64,000 nt of DNA from Chrysoporthe austroafricana. Its lineage: Eukaryota; Ascomycota; Sordariomycetes; Diaporthales; Cryphonectriaceae. Below, piece by piece: positions 1 through 11,241 of this stretch (positions within the stretch are counted from its first letter, which is position 1; each line of letters starts with the position of its first letter). The stretch is from assembly GCA_001051155.2 (NCBI GenBank), contig JYIP02000003.1, positions 4,464,001-4,528,000 of the forward strand. The letters run 5' to 3'. A program made the position numbers and the translations under genes. The notes under the pieces were generated by a model that saw only the letters and a list, made by a program, of their open reading frames with translations, made no database searches and was not told where the DNA came from.

Positions 1-484
1 CCAAATAAGTCGATGGTGGGGGTTGTCTCTCGTGGGGGGTTGTCTCGGGGGGCAATTTACTGGTTAATACTCTGGGCAGACCTTGTATGTCCATCGCAAA
101 TCGTGTTGCCACTCGCGATACATCTCAGTCAGGCATGGCATCTAGTGCCCACACTCAGGTGCGAGATCTCTCGAGACGCAGCCTTGTGCGGCTGCCGTGT
201 TCCCGCAGCACGAGCTCGAGGGCAGGCCATCACTTCCTCCTGGGCCTGAGTGCGCCGGAAGGAACGATCTTGTCTTCTGTATTTGTCTTCTTTTTCCACC
301 TCTTCTTGCCTTGAAGAAATCGCCGACAACGTCAGCAGTCTACTACACTCTCCGATGCGTAGACATCGCAAAATATTACCGGTCTAGTACACGCGATCCC
401 ACATCCATAATCTCGCATTCGTTTAGGTTCTTACACCGACTTGCTCTCTTTCTACTCATCCACCTTCCGCATCGAAGACTACAG
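1..484. other. Window edge and 5' flank of the first gene
   Basis: No coding region is supported here. The stretch from about 270 to 480 is pyrimidine-rich (TCTTC and CTCTTT runs), as often seen in fungal 5' leaders, and runs into the ATG at 485. Open frames here lack ATG starts that make sense and overlap on both strands. Confidence 0.5.
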
Positions 485-1986
485 ATGGGCTACATCATCT
501 CGACAATGTTCCGCTCCCAATCTTCCACTGAACAAGTTGCTCGGGCAGAGGAAGGACGGACCTCGTCTTCTCAGATTTCTCTCCACTCCCTCCTGAAAGC
601 CCCTACCGACTACAGGGACACGAGCTTCCGCGTCATACTTCCGGTCATCAATCTCGATAAGAGCTATAATTTCTTGCGCTGCATGTTCAAATCTGTAGAT
701 CTTGCCTTTACTAGCCAATGCGATTACTTCGAGATCCAGCTGCGTCACGGTGAAGGCGGTGGTCCCACAGTGATCCGATTCGAGCCTCAGCCCAGGAAAC
801 CCTTCCTCCAACGATGCCTGGGCTTCTTTCAAGCCTCCAGGAGGGTTGATGTGCGGCTGTGTCTGGCAGTCAATACGCTAGGACCTATCCGCAGCTTTCT
901 ACTCCGGACGCATCACGAGCATTACGAGGTGGGCGCTGGAAATAGCATCCTGTTTCATGATCTAGAGTATGTGATCGGGGCCATTCCCTTACTCAGCCTC
1001 CATATTCCCTATTCTCTTTCCTCTTACAGACTGTGAAGACTGATGACTGATCTCTGGACCACGACAGTGGCTACCCCTAGTTTGTGTACCTACAGAGCTC
1101 AAGATCTCCCCCGGAGCAACCCCCAGAGCATACGCCAGCCCCAGAGAGCCCCAAGGGCAAAGGGAGAGCAGCGCAACCCCCGAGTCCAAATCGAGACCTC
1201 ACCAACTCTTGGCATGCCTCACTGAGTGCCAATGGTCGCTGGGTCGAACCGATGAGGCCGCGGGAACCATCCTCAACGCTAGAGGAGCTGCGGAGAGACG
1301 TCGATCAAGAGATGCTCAGAGACCTTGCAGCAGGCAGGCGGAAGAAGCCCACCGCCCCTCCTTGGGACACCGGGAGTGGGTCCCGAAATCAAAATCCACC
1401 AGCAGAAAGCTTACAAGAAGATTACCGACGACCCGAATATTCTAGACCGCAGGACCCTGAAGTCACCACCTTCAGCTCTGGCAGTCGGATACACAATACT
1501 CCTCATGATGCTGTTCCTCGTCTCGATGGACAGTCATCAGGCATGTCTGAGCCATCTTCATCCGTCGAGCTTCCTCCCCTGGTCCGCCGTTTCTCGTTTG
1601 AACCGAGTATATTCTCGGTGAGGTCGTTGAGCTCACCCGATGAGGAAGATGTGTCGGAGTTCAGACCCGTAGGGGATAGTCTACCTCCAACCAACTACGA
1701 CGAAGTCTCACAGGGCCCGACCCCGGAAATGGAGAGGAACATAGGCGCTCCTGAGCCATTTCCTGATTTTTACCAGAACGAAAAGGTTATCAATCAAAGG
1801 CTGGAAGAACTGAACGAACGGGAAGGAACGACAGCCGAGACTTACGACCAACATATCGTTCCTCCGTCAGTGGCAGTGAAGATTGCGGATCGAGCGATAG
1901 CTGCGGGATTGGTACCCCCCGCTCCTAGTTCTCCATCCGAGGGTGAGGGTGAGGGCGCTGCCAACCCCAGCTCAGCTTCTTTTTGA
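485..1986 (+). CDS. Hypothetical protein, two exons, Ser/Pro/Glu-rich C-terminal half
   Basis: I do not recognise this protein. Exon 1 (485-966) starts at the first in-frame ATG after a pyrimidine-rich leader. Exon 2 (1098-1986) is in phase if the intron is 967-1097, with donor GTATGT and an acceptor ending ACAGAG, giving 456 residues. The first ~160 residues look folded, with mixed hydrophobic and charged stretches (VILPVINLDKSYNFLRCMFK). The rest is low-complexity, rich in Ser, Pro, Glu and Arg, and ends in an acidic GEGEGEG run. There is no signal peptide or membrane segment. A stronger-looking acceptor (TTACAG, ending at 1029) would put a stop codon two codons later, so a short isoform is possible. 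Existence of a gene is fairly likely; the exact join is not secure. Confidence 0.55.
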
Positions 1987-2815
1987 CATGTTGGGTACAA
2001 CATCTGGCTAAAGGATCACGGATCGTTTGCTCTTTTTTCTCGCCACCAGGTGACTGTGTGGTAGCGATGAGCCCATTATGGATTGCGTTAGCTATCTGAT
2101 GTAGACTATAGCGGAAGAAAGGTATTCTGAATACATTATCTACAGCGAAATTTGCCATGTCTTCCAAACTGGTTGTTCTGTGTGACCTGACCTTGCCGAG
2201 GCCACAGCAATGTGGCTGCCACATAGTGGATTAGTCCCGGGAAGGTCTGAGCATCAGTCTCATTGGGGATCACTTGTGGCACAGAGGAGACAGTAAAGAC
2301 ATTTGTGTCTGCTGCAGAGAAGGCTATATGACCTCATCTAGGACCAAACGATAGCACATAGCTTGGGCGCAGCGGCCGAGACTCCCTTGGTTGTTATCCG
2401 GAATGAAATTGATCGGTGTAGGCAAGGTTCAGATGATTGCACCATGGTGTAGAATCCACGAGACTCTTCATGGCTCCGATGACGTTCGGCTAGGTGATCC
2501 TCGTGTATTCGTCTATGTGGATTGTCTGAAGGCCATTTTCTCGTGTACACCTGAAGTCCCGTCACCCTCGTGCGCAGGGTCGTGGTATGTCCACCCAGCC
2601 TGTTCCGCCAACTTCACTTACAAGTTATAAGTCCTATTCCCACATTCTGCCTCGTAATGAAACTCGTCAAATACATTCATTCCAGCATTAGTTGGGAGTT
2701 TGAATCATTATGATAGTTGAAAAACTTGAGGGGAAATGCGCGGTGTCGCACTCCCAGGTCGCTTGACATCCGGTAGGAATCCCGCGTGGCTCATACGCGG
2801 CGGCGCTCAGGCAAA
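1987..2815. other. Intergenic, between convergent genes
   Basis: This is the 3' flank of the plus-strand gene ending at 1986 and of the minus-strand aquaporin ending at 2816. Only short overlapping frames without family resemblance are present. I see no RNA gene or repeat. Confidence 0.5.
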
Positions 2816-4691
2816 CTATGAATCTGATCCTGCCCTCACGCTGGAGAGGCTTGACTTGTGCCGCGAAAGCTTCACCTCAGCCCTCTTCTCGGGGTTCTTG
2901 GTGGGATCGTTCTCCGGATCGCCATCGGCGCCGGGGTTGGCCATCTGACATACAACATCAGTCAGCGGTCGAATGGTTCTGGGCAGACCGGGAGCGGAAA
3001 TCCGAGCATGCTCTCACCTCGTACTCCAGCATTTTGATGAACCGGTAGAACAACTAGGCAATATAGGCGCCAATGCCCGGGCCGACCCAGTAGATCCAGT
3101 GGTCCCGGTCGAACGTCGCGGTGGCGACGCACGGGCCGAACGAGCGCGCCGGGTTCAGGCTGCCGCCGGTGAACTGGACGCCGGCCATCTCGGCGATGAA
3201 GAGGGCGAGGCCGATGCCGACGGGCGCGATGAAGGTCGCGCGGTGCTTCTCGGCCGCGAGCATGTAGATGGTGAAGACGAGCTCGGCGGTGAGCAGGGCC
3301 TCGATGAAGAGGCCCTGGGCGACGTTGGCGCCGCCCGTGAGCGTGGTCCGCACGTTGAAGTTGACGGGGAACAGGTACCTGACGAGCACCGAGGCGACGA
3401 TGCCGCCGCAGAGCTGGGAGAAGAAGAGGCACACCGCGCGGACGGGCTTGATGGCGCGGATCATGACCATCGCGAGGGTGACGGCTGGGTTGAAGAGGCC
3501 CCCGCTGACCCGGAAGAAGACCTAGGAGTTCCCATCAGTAGGGCTCTAGGGACGAGTCATCTGACAGACGGGAGGTGATCTAGGGGGTTTTGGTCATTTC
3601 ACAGCTGGACTCACCCAGACATTGACCATGAGCGAGAATCCGAAAGCCAGGGCGATGTAGAGCTGTACGCCGATGTTGAAACCTGTCACACCACCTGTAG
3701 TCTAGAGATTTCTCTCTGTCAGGAGTCTGTCGTACTGTTTGGGAAGGGGTCCCGGGCTCACACTGTTCGAGTCACTGGAGGATGAAGAATCGTTTGCATT
3801 CGACTGGATGTTGGCGACCTCAGTGCCGGCGAACGCAAAGAACAGAAACATGGTGGTGCCCACGAATTCGCCCAGACTGGCAACGAAGTGGTTCTTAACC
3901 TCGGAGTTCATCCACTGCGACCACGGCAGCCGCAGTACCTCGGCCTTCTGCTCCTTTGTCAAGGACTTCCAGTCGAGCCGCGGGCTGTCGGCTGAGTATC
4001 GGCCCGGGAACCCACGAGGGGGATACTGCCCGTAGCCTTGCTCCTCGTCATAGAACCATCTCGGGGCTGCCTGCCTGGGCGAGACAGGATACTGATACTG
4101 GCTGCCCGGGCCGCGCGCCGACTGCGTCTCCTCGAGCCAGGCCTTGTTGGCAGCGTCCTGCTCCAGCTCGAAGAGCATCGAGTTGCGCTGGTTCAGGTAC
4201 GATCGCGGCGGACCGGCGCGCGTCCGGCTCCGGGGCCGGCTGGTGTAGCGCTGGTCAGAGTAGTCAGGGTGGCGGACCTGCTCCCTCCAGGAGCGGTCGG
4301 ATCCATAGGGAGCATCGGCCAGGTCGAAGGGCTTCTCTTGGAAGCGAGGCTGCTTGGTGCCCCACGGCGGCCGGCTGTACACTGGGGAGTCTGAAGAGTA
4401 GTCCCTGGGATACGCTCGTGGAGCTCGTGAGCGCGATCGAGAGCGAGAGCTCTTGCCGGAAACGCTCCGTGGCACTGGTGGCACCGGAGGAATAGAGTCA
4501 TCTGAGTCGTCCTCTGGCGCAATGATGGTATTAGGCGAGGTGTTGTCGTCCGGATGCTCTGGTTCTACGCGCCGTCTTATCGGGTCGTAAGCCTCGCTAC
4601 CTGGTAACTGACTTTGTTGCCCACGTGTATTACGAAGAGCTTCGGACAAAAATGAGAAGGGCTGACCGGGGGCAGAGGGTTCGGTAGACAT
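2816..4691 (-). CDS. Aquaporin (MIP family) with long N-terminal extension and an in-frame TAG
   Basis: A membrane water/solute channel of the major intrinsic protein family. Exons by phase are 4691-3764, 3682-3615, 3521-3018 and 2944-2816, with introns GTGTGA, GTGAGT and GTGAGA. About 265 hydrophilic, Arg/Ser/Pro-rich residues precede TM1 (~269-293), an extension that looks cytosolic. Both pore motifs are present: FNPAV (Asn343) and SLNPARSFGP (Asn455). Exon 3 carries a TAG at 3056-3054 (codon 488) inside the sixth membrane helix. Beyond it the frame stays open (LFYRFIKMLEYE), a good donor follows, and the last exon (MANPGADGDPEND...) matches the usual acidic aquaporin tail. Read literally, the product is 487 residues rather than 542 and lacks the end of TM6. 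The TAG may be a recent nonsense mutation, an error, or an edited codon. The family assignment is certain; the functional state is not. Confidence 0.9.
3054..3056 (-). other. In-frame UAG inside the aquaporin coding frame
   Basis: Read on the minus strand the codons are GCC TAT ATT GCC TAG TTG TTC TAC. The triplet has U before and G after the adenosine, the context favoured by fungal A-to-I mRNA editing. Conversion would give UGG (Trp) and restore the 542-residue protein. The base itself is seen; editing is only inferred. Confidence 0.85.
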
Positions 4692-7058
4692 CTTTGTTCA
4701 CGAGAGTGAGGTGTCTTCCGGTGGCCAGTAAGATATCCGATACAATAGTTAGATCAATGGTGTGGCCTGTCGATAAGACTCAAGGGAAGGGGTACGAGAT
4801 ACAGGTACTGAGCGCATTCACTTCTGGGCCAAGGTTAGCAAGGGGTGATAACCGCATATTTATCAGGAGGCTCCTCATGGCATCCACCGAGGACGAGTCC
4901 CATATTGCTTGCGATCCCCGCGTCCATCGTCGCCAATTGATATCGAGAGCAAAGCTGACGAGGTGCCAAAGTTAAGGCCAACAATTGGATACCGTTCAGC
5001 ACCAGGAACAGGGAGGGACGGTCAGAATGAACGAGCCCACAATGGCCAGCCCGCAAGGGTCTTAACTTGGCTGATGCATCTCAAGAGGAGCGGTCGAAGG
5101 CAATCGAGGGACGGCAAACTCGGCCGATGGGCATAAACCGGGGGTTCATGAAACGCCGTGCAAGAGACAGAGAGATTGAGCTGTAGTCCTACGATGATAG
5201 TCAGAAAGGACCTGCCATGTGATCGAACGTGACGTCAAATCCTGAAGGATTCCAAGGCCGTTTGCCAAAGCTTAATGCCATGAAACAGGCAGATCCAGGC
5301 ACGCTTTCTTCATGCGCTGCGGGAAACGCCCGGTGTTGATCGTTGCACGCGGCTGTGATACTTTGCGAATTTATGCAGAGAGTACCGGGATCACCGTGGT
5401 CAACTGACATAAACCCTTAGTCTCAACTAATACTCCCAGTAGTAGTAAGCAGACTAGTACAATTTATTGCAGGATGAACTAGGTCTTCAGACAACACCTG
5501 CGGCTGCCTGAAGTATCTTCATTCCGAGTGGCACAGCCTGTGGCCTAATCGCCGAGAGAGAAGATTAAGACTGACCATGGCTCTCATGCTTACCGAAAAT
5601 CATCTGGTGTAGTTTGACATCTAAATGGAACCTGGGATGTTTGTCTAGTAGCGATTCCGGGTCGACATCGAATCGCTACAAGCCACAATTGCGTCTGGTG
5701 CAGCAATGGGATCTTGGTCAGGACTCGGTCGTGAACCAACTGCTCTGAAAGCCACGAAAACTGGTGGCAATTTTAACAGCTTCATCCGACGCCTTCGTCG
5801 AGTCAATATAGGGGTAGTGCCTCGGCGTAAAGCTGTTTGACGTGCTGAGCACACGGTCGACTGACGTATGTACGAAGAATAGGCCTTCACCTAGTGGCAA
5901 TCTTCTGAACCTAGAGCGGGCTCGCGGATAGCAATTCTGAGGGCGCAATGAGTCCGGTAGGTAGTATTTGGAACGTGCTAAAACCTGGCTAGATTCTGAT
6001 CTAAGAAAGCATGACTGAGAATTCCCGGAAATGCCTGAGAACGGACGCCATAATTCTCATGGGGTGCCTCGTGGTGCTTCGAGGTTGCGCGCGCCTTCAT
6101 CCACAGTGGATCTGTATGACGATCATATTAAGACTCAAACACTGGCGCTCGGCCACCGCCAGAGTTGCCACTTGGTCGGATCGGCAGCGGCTCACATCCA
6201 GATCGTTGGGTCGCTCAGGACCCTGAACCAGATAGTGTCTGTCAATTGACGTTCGTCCCGACACATCGATGCACCTGGGCCGGCGCTTTGGAAAGATCGC
6301 ATTGCCGGTTGACAGTGACAGGAGACTTAAGAACAAGAGCGCAGTCTTGGAGTACACCCGACGACTAAGCAAGCACAAATCTCAAGCAAACCCGTCCCGC
6401 ACGATGTTATAGGTAAACTGAGGTACCAGAATGACGCTGATGCGTAACAGATTAATGGGGGGAAATCGGTGAAGTTGGGGTGGATTAAAAGTCTAGCGGC
6501 TTCGGGGGTGGGGGGAAGGTGGTGTGCCTTTCCAGAGGTCCAGATTCAGACCCCTGCCTTCCTCTCCTACTTAGAAACAGCCCTAGGAAGACCATGGAAC
6601 CAGAAGAAGCCAACCTCATAGCGTGGCGCGTATATCGTACTACCAGTACAGGCGTCGTCGCCGTTCGGCGCAGGGGCAGTTGGAATTAACCTCTCTCATG
6701 AAGCCTCAAAATCCCGAGGCTTGTTTTTCCTATGTTGAGGACAACATATGGGTCAGAGTGAAAAAGAGTAGAGGACGAGCAGAGGACAAGCAGAGAGTAT
6801 TGAAAGTCGCTAGTGACTAGTAGACTCACATCTTATAAACAGCTGCTCTGCCCAATCCTCCGCCTACTGTTCTCCTAGGCAGCATGTGTCTCGCCCGCAG
6901 AGATGAGTTCACGCCGGCTAGACCCTAATTACCGACATATTATGTTGAACACTAGCATTTCGATCAGGAGGAACCCCTTACAAGGCCCTTCTAGGGATGC
7001 GGTACAATTGAACCTCTCCCTAGCTCTAGCTTGCGGCAAGCCTCTAGAACGGCTCTTC
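4692..7058. other. Intergenic, 2.4 kb
   Basis: This is the upstream region of the aquaporin (transcribed leftward from 4691) and the 3' flank of the SDR ending at 7059. Frames such as 6623-6820 are short and unrecognised. G-rich runs occur at about 6475-6520 (GGGGGTGGGGGG). No RNA gene, repeat array or transposon remnant was recognised. Confidence 0.5.
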
Positions 7059-8194
7059 TCATGCTAGCTTCCCCATCACATACGGGTGACCGGCGCTCAG
7101 ACCTCCATCAACAGCCCATGCCTGTCCATTTACATAGCTACTGTCCTCACTGCCCAAGAATAACACAACCCGCGCGACCTCATCAGCGTGCGCCCCCCTC
7201 TTCAGCGGGTTCAGCTGCCCGATCTTCTTCTCGGTGCCCCTCTTCCTGGCAGAGTCGTACATGGACTTGGTCATTCCGGTCTCGATGACGCCGGGGCAGA
7301 TGGCGTTGACGCGGATGTTTGAGCCCGTGAGCTGGTAAGCTAGTGTCGCCGCCATGTTGACGACGGCGGCTTTAGATGCGGAGTAGGCCGTCGCGCCGGC
7401 GTTGGACCGGAGGCCGGCGACCGAGGCAGTCATGATGATGCTCCCGCTGGAGGCGGGCTTGTCCGTGGAGGTCTTGGCCATGGCCTTTGCGGCGTGTTTC
7501 GCGGCCAGAAAGGGTCTGTATACCGGTGTTAGCTGAGATGATGATCACATCAAATCGGCAGACCCAATGCTCTTCATAGAATGAGCGGCGCCGTGGCAGA
7601 CAGTGCTATCAACAACAGGGCGGGCACCCGATACTCACCCGAGCGTGTTGACTCTCAACGTCTCCATGAAGTCCTCCCTCGAGACATCTGTGAATAGCGC
7701 ATGCGCGCCTGTGATGCCCGCATTGGCAAAGAGCACGTCCAGGCGCCCGTAGCGCTTCAGGGCGTCGTCCACGACTTCCTTGATGGCGGGCTCGTCTGCC
7801 GCATCGAACTTGCGGGTGTGGACCTCACAGCCCGGGTACAGCGACCTGATCTGTCTCTCGTGGTACCCGAGGTACTTGTCGTCGTAGTCGCAGATGTAGA
7901 CCGCCCTGGCGCCGTTTTGGGCGAACTGGTGCGCTGTGGCCCGGCCTATCCCAAGGGGGGAGTTGGCACCTGGGATACGTCAGTAGGATGCTCTCGAGAT
8001 AGATTCTAGTCGAAAGGGACGGAGTACGAAGTTTTACCCGTTATAATTACGACCTTATCCTTGGCCCGAGGACCGTTGGAGGCCGGAGCAACTTGATTGA
8101 TGGGCGGTATGCCCTCGAACGTCGCCGTCTCCACGACCGCAGGGGCAACTTGCTTGCCGATGGCGTTAAGTCTCTCACTTGCTGAACCTGCCAT
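7059..8194 (-). CDS. Short-chain dehydrogenase/reductase, classical SDR
   Basis: A NAD(P)(H)-dependent oxidoreductase of unknown substrate, 314 residues. Exons are 8194-8038, 7969-7639 and 7515-7059, all phase-consistent (donors GTAAAA and GTGAGT; acceptors CCCAG and ATACAG). The Rossmann cofactor motif [10 protein letters not shown] (52-61) is split by the first intron at Gly53. NAG is at 135-137, and the catalytic Ser194, Tyr207 and Lys211 (YSASK) follow, then the [10 protein letters not shown] loop typical after the active site. About 45 residues precede the Rossmann strand, longer than a minimal SDR, without a clear signal peptide. The ATG at 8194 is the first one consistent with the frame after upstream stops. 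It is divergent from the TYW2-like gene, with 219 bp between the two start codons, so the two may share a promoter. The substrate cannot be told from sequence. Confidence 0.88.
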
Positions 8195-8413
8195 ATTGAA
8201 TCTCACAGAGCTGAAGTAATGCCATCCAATTGGTACACTACATATAGACAAAGGAAAAGAAAAGCAAGTTGATGAGGTGAGGTTAAGAGCCAAAAGACGA
8301 AGTGAGGGGATCGCTCCCATGGTGCTGGCGCTGCAGATCCCGAGCCGAGGCACGAAATTCTTGGAGTCGCCCTGCCCAACACTTCGACTCCTTCCTACAT
8401 CTTGCCTCTCGAC
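8195..8413. promoter_or_regulatory. Compact divergent promoter (SDR / TYW2-like)
   Basis: Only 219 bp separate the ATG at 8194 (minus) from the ATG at 8414 (plus). Both promoters and both leaders must lie here. No clear TATA box is visible. CTCTCGAC precedes the plus-strand start. Confidence 0.6.
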
Positions 8414-9661
8414 ATGGCGCGCCCAAAGCAGAGATTACCGAACCCTATCTCTACAGCCATCAAGGACTGGATTGATGAGTCTGCCCTAGAGCTAGGGGCA
8501 ATCACTCCCGACGAAGTCGAGGTCTTGATCGCCGGGGCACCGAAGAGATGGGTAGACTATGAGCCTATGGTACTGCTGCCCAGCGGTAGCTTCACCACGC
8601 CGCCCTGGACGACTATCCTGGCAAAGGTCTCAATAGATTGCAGGGATAACCTCTGGAGAAAGATCTTGTGCAATATTGGGAGCAAGGTGCTGGGCAAGGC
8701 GACTCATCTGGCCGTGAACGATGGCATCCCTCTGACGGTGGCAGCTCACCCTGGGCCGGAAGGAAACCAGGCGGAAGGCAGTGAGAACATTCTGAGAAGC
8801 CCGATCGGCCTGCGCACTCCATATGGAGACTTTGGACCGACAGAAACACAAGGGACATCCGTCACGGAGGAGAACTTTCACCAGGCCTTCTGGGTATCGA
8901 CAAAGCAGAATGGGATCTACCAAACCTGGGCACCGCGCTGGACTATGTTCTCGAGAGGCAACGTAAAAGAAAAGGCCAGGCTGCTAGCCTTTCACGATCC
9001 TGCAAAGCACACCTCGGGCGACGAGGAGTCTCAGCTGTCACATAGGATACGACAAGAGTCAGCGTTGACAAATACCTGGGCGGTCGATCTGTACGCCGGG
9101 ATCGGCTATTTCGTCTTCTCATATGCCAAGCTGGGTATGAGGATCCTCTGCTGGGAGCTGAACCCGTGGAGTGTCGAGGGGCTGCGCAGAGGCGCAGAGG
9201 TCAATGGGTGGTCTGTGAAGGTCGTCCAGGGCGAGGAGCTCAAGAGACCGGCCCACGAGCTGGTGGCGGGAGACGAGAGGATCGTCGTGTTCCTGCAGAG
9301 CAACCAGGAGGCGGCGCGAACGGTACAGGAGCTGCGAATGCACGGTCTCGCGCTGCCAGTGTCCCACGTCAATTGCGGCTTGCTGCCCAGGAGCGACGAC
9401 AGCTGGGACGCTGCGCGGATGATCCTGGGCGCCGGGCCCGAAGGATGGCTGCACCTGCATGAGAATGTCGGTGTGGAGGATATTGAGGCCCGCAGAGACG
9501 AGATCCAGGGCATGTTTGACTCATGGAACCAGCGAGATGGAAGCGGCCGTACCGCCAAGGTTGAACATGTCGAATTGGTCAAGACGTTTGCGCCCAGCGT
9601 GTGGCACTGCGTCTTCGACGTCTGCATTACAAAGTCTAGGTCTATAAACACAGCAAGATAG
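8414..9661 (+). CDS. TRM12: tRNA wybutosine-synthesizing protein 2 (TYW2/Trm12-like)
   Basis: Transfers the aminocarboxypropyl group of S-adenosylmethionine onto the 4-demethylwyosine intermediate at G37 of tRNA-Phe, the step after TYW1 in wybutosine synthesis; the location is cytoplasmic. The product is intronless and 415 residues long. The frame is open a little upstream, but the first ATG is at 8414 (MARPKQRLPNP). The class-I SAM fold is evident: DLYAGIGYF at 225-233 (motif I), then WELNPWSVEGLRRGAEVNGW as the acidic strand-2 region, then GLLPRSDDSWDAA and LHLHENV, all as in eukaryotic Trm12. The N-terminal half carries the less conserved TYW2 domain. It is convergent with the EF-hand gene, with about 90 bp between the stop codons. 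Confidence in the family is high; the gene symbol follows the yeast orthologue. Confidence 0.88.
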   Translation: MARPKQRLPNPISTAIKDWIDESALELGAITPDEVEVLIAGAPKRWVDYEPMVLLPSGSFTTPPWTTILAKVSIDCRDNLWRKILCNIGSKVLGKATHLAVNDGIPLTVAAHPGPEGNQAEGSENILRSPIGLRTPYGDFGPTETQGTSVTEENFHQAFWVSTKQNGIYQTWAPRWTMFSRGNVKEKARLLAFHDPAKHTSGDEESQLSHRIRQESALTNTWAVDLYAGIGYFVFSYAKLGMRILCWELNPWSVEGLRRGAEVNGWSVKVVQGEELKRPAHELVAGDERIVVFLQSNQEAARTVQELRMHGLALPVSHVNCGLLPRSDDSWDAARMILGAGPEGWLHLHENVGVEDIEARRDEIQGMFDSWNQRDGSGRTAKVEHVELVKTFAPSVWHCVFDVCITKSRSINTAR

Positions 9662-9752
9662 CCCCAAGCCTACATCGCGTGCCAGTCGTGTATGTACTCT
9701 GTTCCACCTCGCCTGCCTGGGGGCTCAGGCTCAGGTGCCCAATCTTAGGCTC

Positions 9753-10422
9753 TTAATTTGTCCTCCTGAACTTGTCGGGAATGTTCTCCTCCACTATCCT
9801 CCTGTGCCTCAGCAGCTCCAGCCTATCCTGCTCATCCTCCATCTCATCGTGAAGCCTGAAATGCTCGATATCCTCTGGGTGCGTCAGGTCCTCCAGCTTG
9901 GTGTTCTCATCGTGATACAGCTCCCAATGGTGGATCTCGTACTCAAACTCCAGATCTCCGTGGTGGCCAGGCCCCGTGCCGAAGTCCGGCAACGTGCCCT
10001 TCTCCTGGTTGATGAAGGCCTCGAACTCGTTGCGGTTGATCAGGCCGTCCTTGTCGGTGTCGATCAGCCGCAGCACCTCGTTCGCGATCTCCTGTTTCCG
10101 CTCGTCGCTGACGTGCTTGTTGGAATCGTCCATCAGCCCGTACGTGCGCTGGATCTCGGAGCCTTCCCACTGGTTGTCCCCGTCGAAATCGTGGAGCGCG
10201 AAGAAGGAGGAGGCGTCGAAGTCGGCCACGTGATGCTCCTCTGCGGGTGGAAGGTCAGCGCATCGGATGGCGATCTACAGGTCGCCTGGGTACCGACTCA
10301 CCCGCCATGTGCTTCGTCATCCAATTCGCATTCTCGTCGACGATCGGCTTCTGGCCGTGATCGCCGCCGTGCGCAAGGGACACGCCGCTGAGCGCGAGCA
10401 CTGTAACGAGGGTGGACAGCAT
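9753..10422 (-). CDS. Secretory-pathway EF-hand calcium-binding protein
   Basis: A probable ER or secretory-pathway Ca2+-binding protein, nucleobindin-like in layout, 202 residues. Exon 1 (10422-10302) encodes a signal peptide (MLSTLVTVLALSGVSLAHGG) and exon 2 (10240-9753) the rest. The intron has donor GTGAGT and acceptor CCGCAG, with phase 1. The first EF loop is at 58-69 (DFDGDNQWEGSE) and the second at 101-112 (DTDKDGLINRNE); both have Asp at positions 1, 3 and 5 and Glu at 12. The C-terminal third is charged and probably helical (HDEMEDEQDRLELLRHRRIVEENIPDKFRR). No KDEL/HDEL tail is present, so retention in the ER is not shown. It is divergent from ORC6 (819 bp between starts). Confidence 0.85.
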
Positions 10423-11241
10423 CTCCAATATGATGGAACCGGAATGAGGAGTGTCTAAGCAGCACGATTGACACCTTTGTTGAGAGAATTATGCGAAGGG
10501 AAGCTGGGAACCAGACACAGCCGACGAGACCGGACTCCAGGTTGATCGCTATCGTCCAGACCGCACTCAGACCCCTGCTCCCAGCTGATAGTGCAACCTT
10601 GGTTAGCTCCAGGGGTTTCAGAAGCACGGGCCGGCACGTCACAGCGGTCTCCACTGCTACCATAGCACATAGTAAAGCTTGAGCGCTGAGCAGACTGGCT
10701 CCTGAGGTTTCATACTCTTGGAGTAAATAAGAAGACGTCAATATTTACTTTATAGGAGACTATTCTTGAGAGAAGTCTGTCTATCCCATGTGAAATTGTT
10801 CCATAGGACATAAAGGCACAGGAATATCTCGTGCGAGATATCGCCTTCGGGGATCCGCCCAGGGGAAGGGGTGCTTATAGGGTGCTTGTAGTGGGCGAAT
10901 CCGTATAGGAAGTTCCTCTGCGGTTTCCATCTTCGCATCCGTTTCCCCCCAGTATTGATGAGTAGGTCTTTCTCTTGTGTGATCCACGGATGTGGACATT
11001 GGCCACTCCCTCGAAGGCGAAGAAAAAACTCGCCAGCTTGTCTCCCGAGATCTCAAATCTGAGCGGGTCGACTGGCGGACCCCACGTGTTATCGTGTCTT
11101 GCTTGCCCCTGAAGATCGCGTCTTCCCCAGAATCTCGGAGCTCGGCGCGAGAAGCTTAAATTTCCAGTTCAACGTTCTCGCAAGCCTCGTCTACTGAATC
11201 GCAACAACACCATCCGCAGCGTCTTGCAGATTGCTGTGAAC
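10423..11241. promoter_or_regulatory. Divergent intergenic region (EF-hand protein / ORC6)
   Basis: An 819-bp region between two start codons on opposite strands. It holds both promoters. Short overlapping frames are the only coding signals and are not credible. The sequence before the ORC6 ATG is pyrimidine- and AAC-rich, as in fungal leaders. Confidence 0.5.

Noticed and set aside
3054..3056. Translational readthrough of the aquaporin TAG
   Set aside because: The context is TAG TTG rather than the UGA-CUA type associated with efficient readthrough; kept only as a weak alternative.
3054..3070. Intron ending at the TGCCTAG around the aquaporin stop
   Set aside because: The nearest possible donor would give an intron of about 36 bp and remove conserved TM6 residues; no branch site is present.
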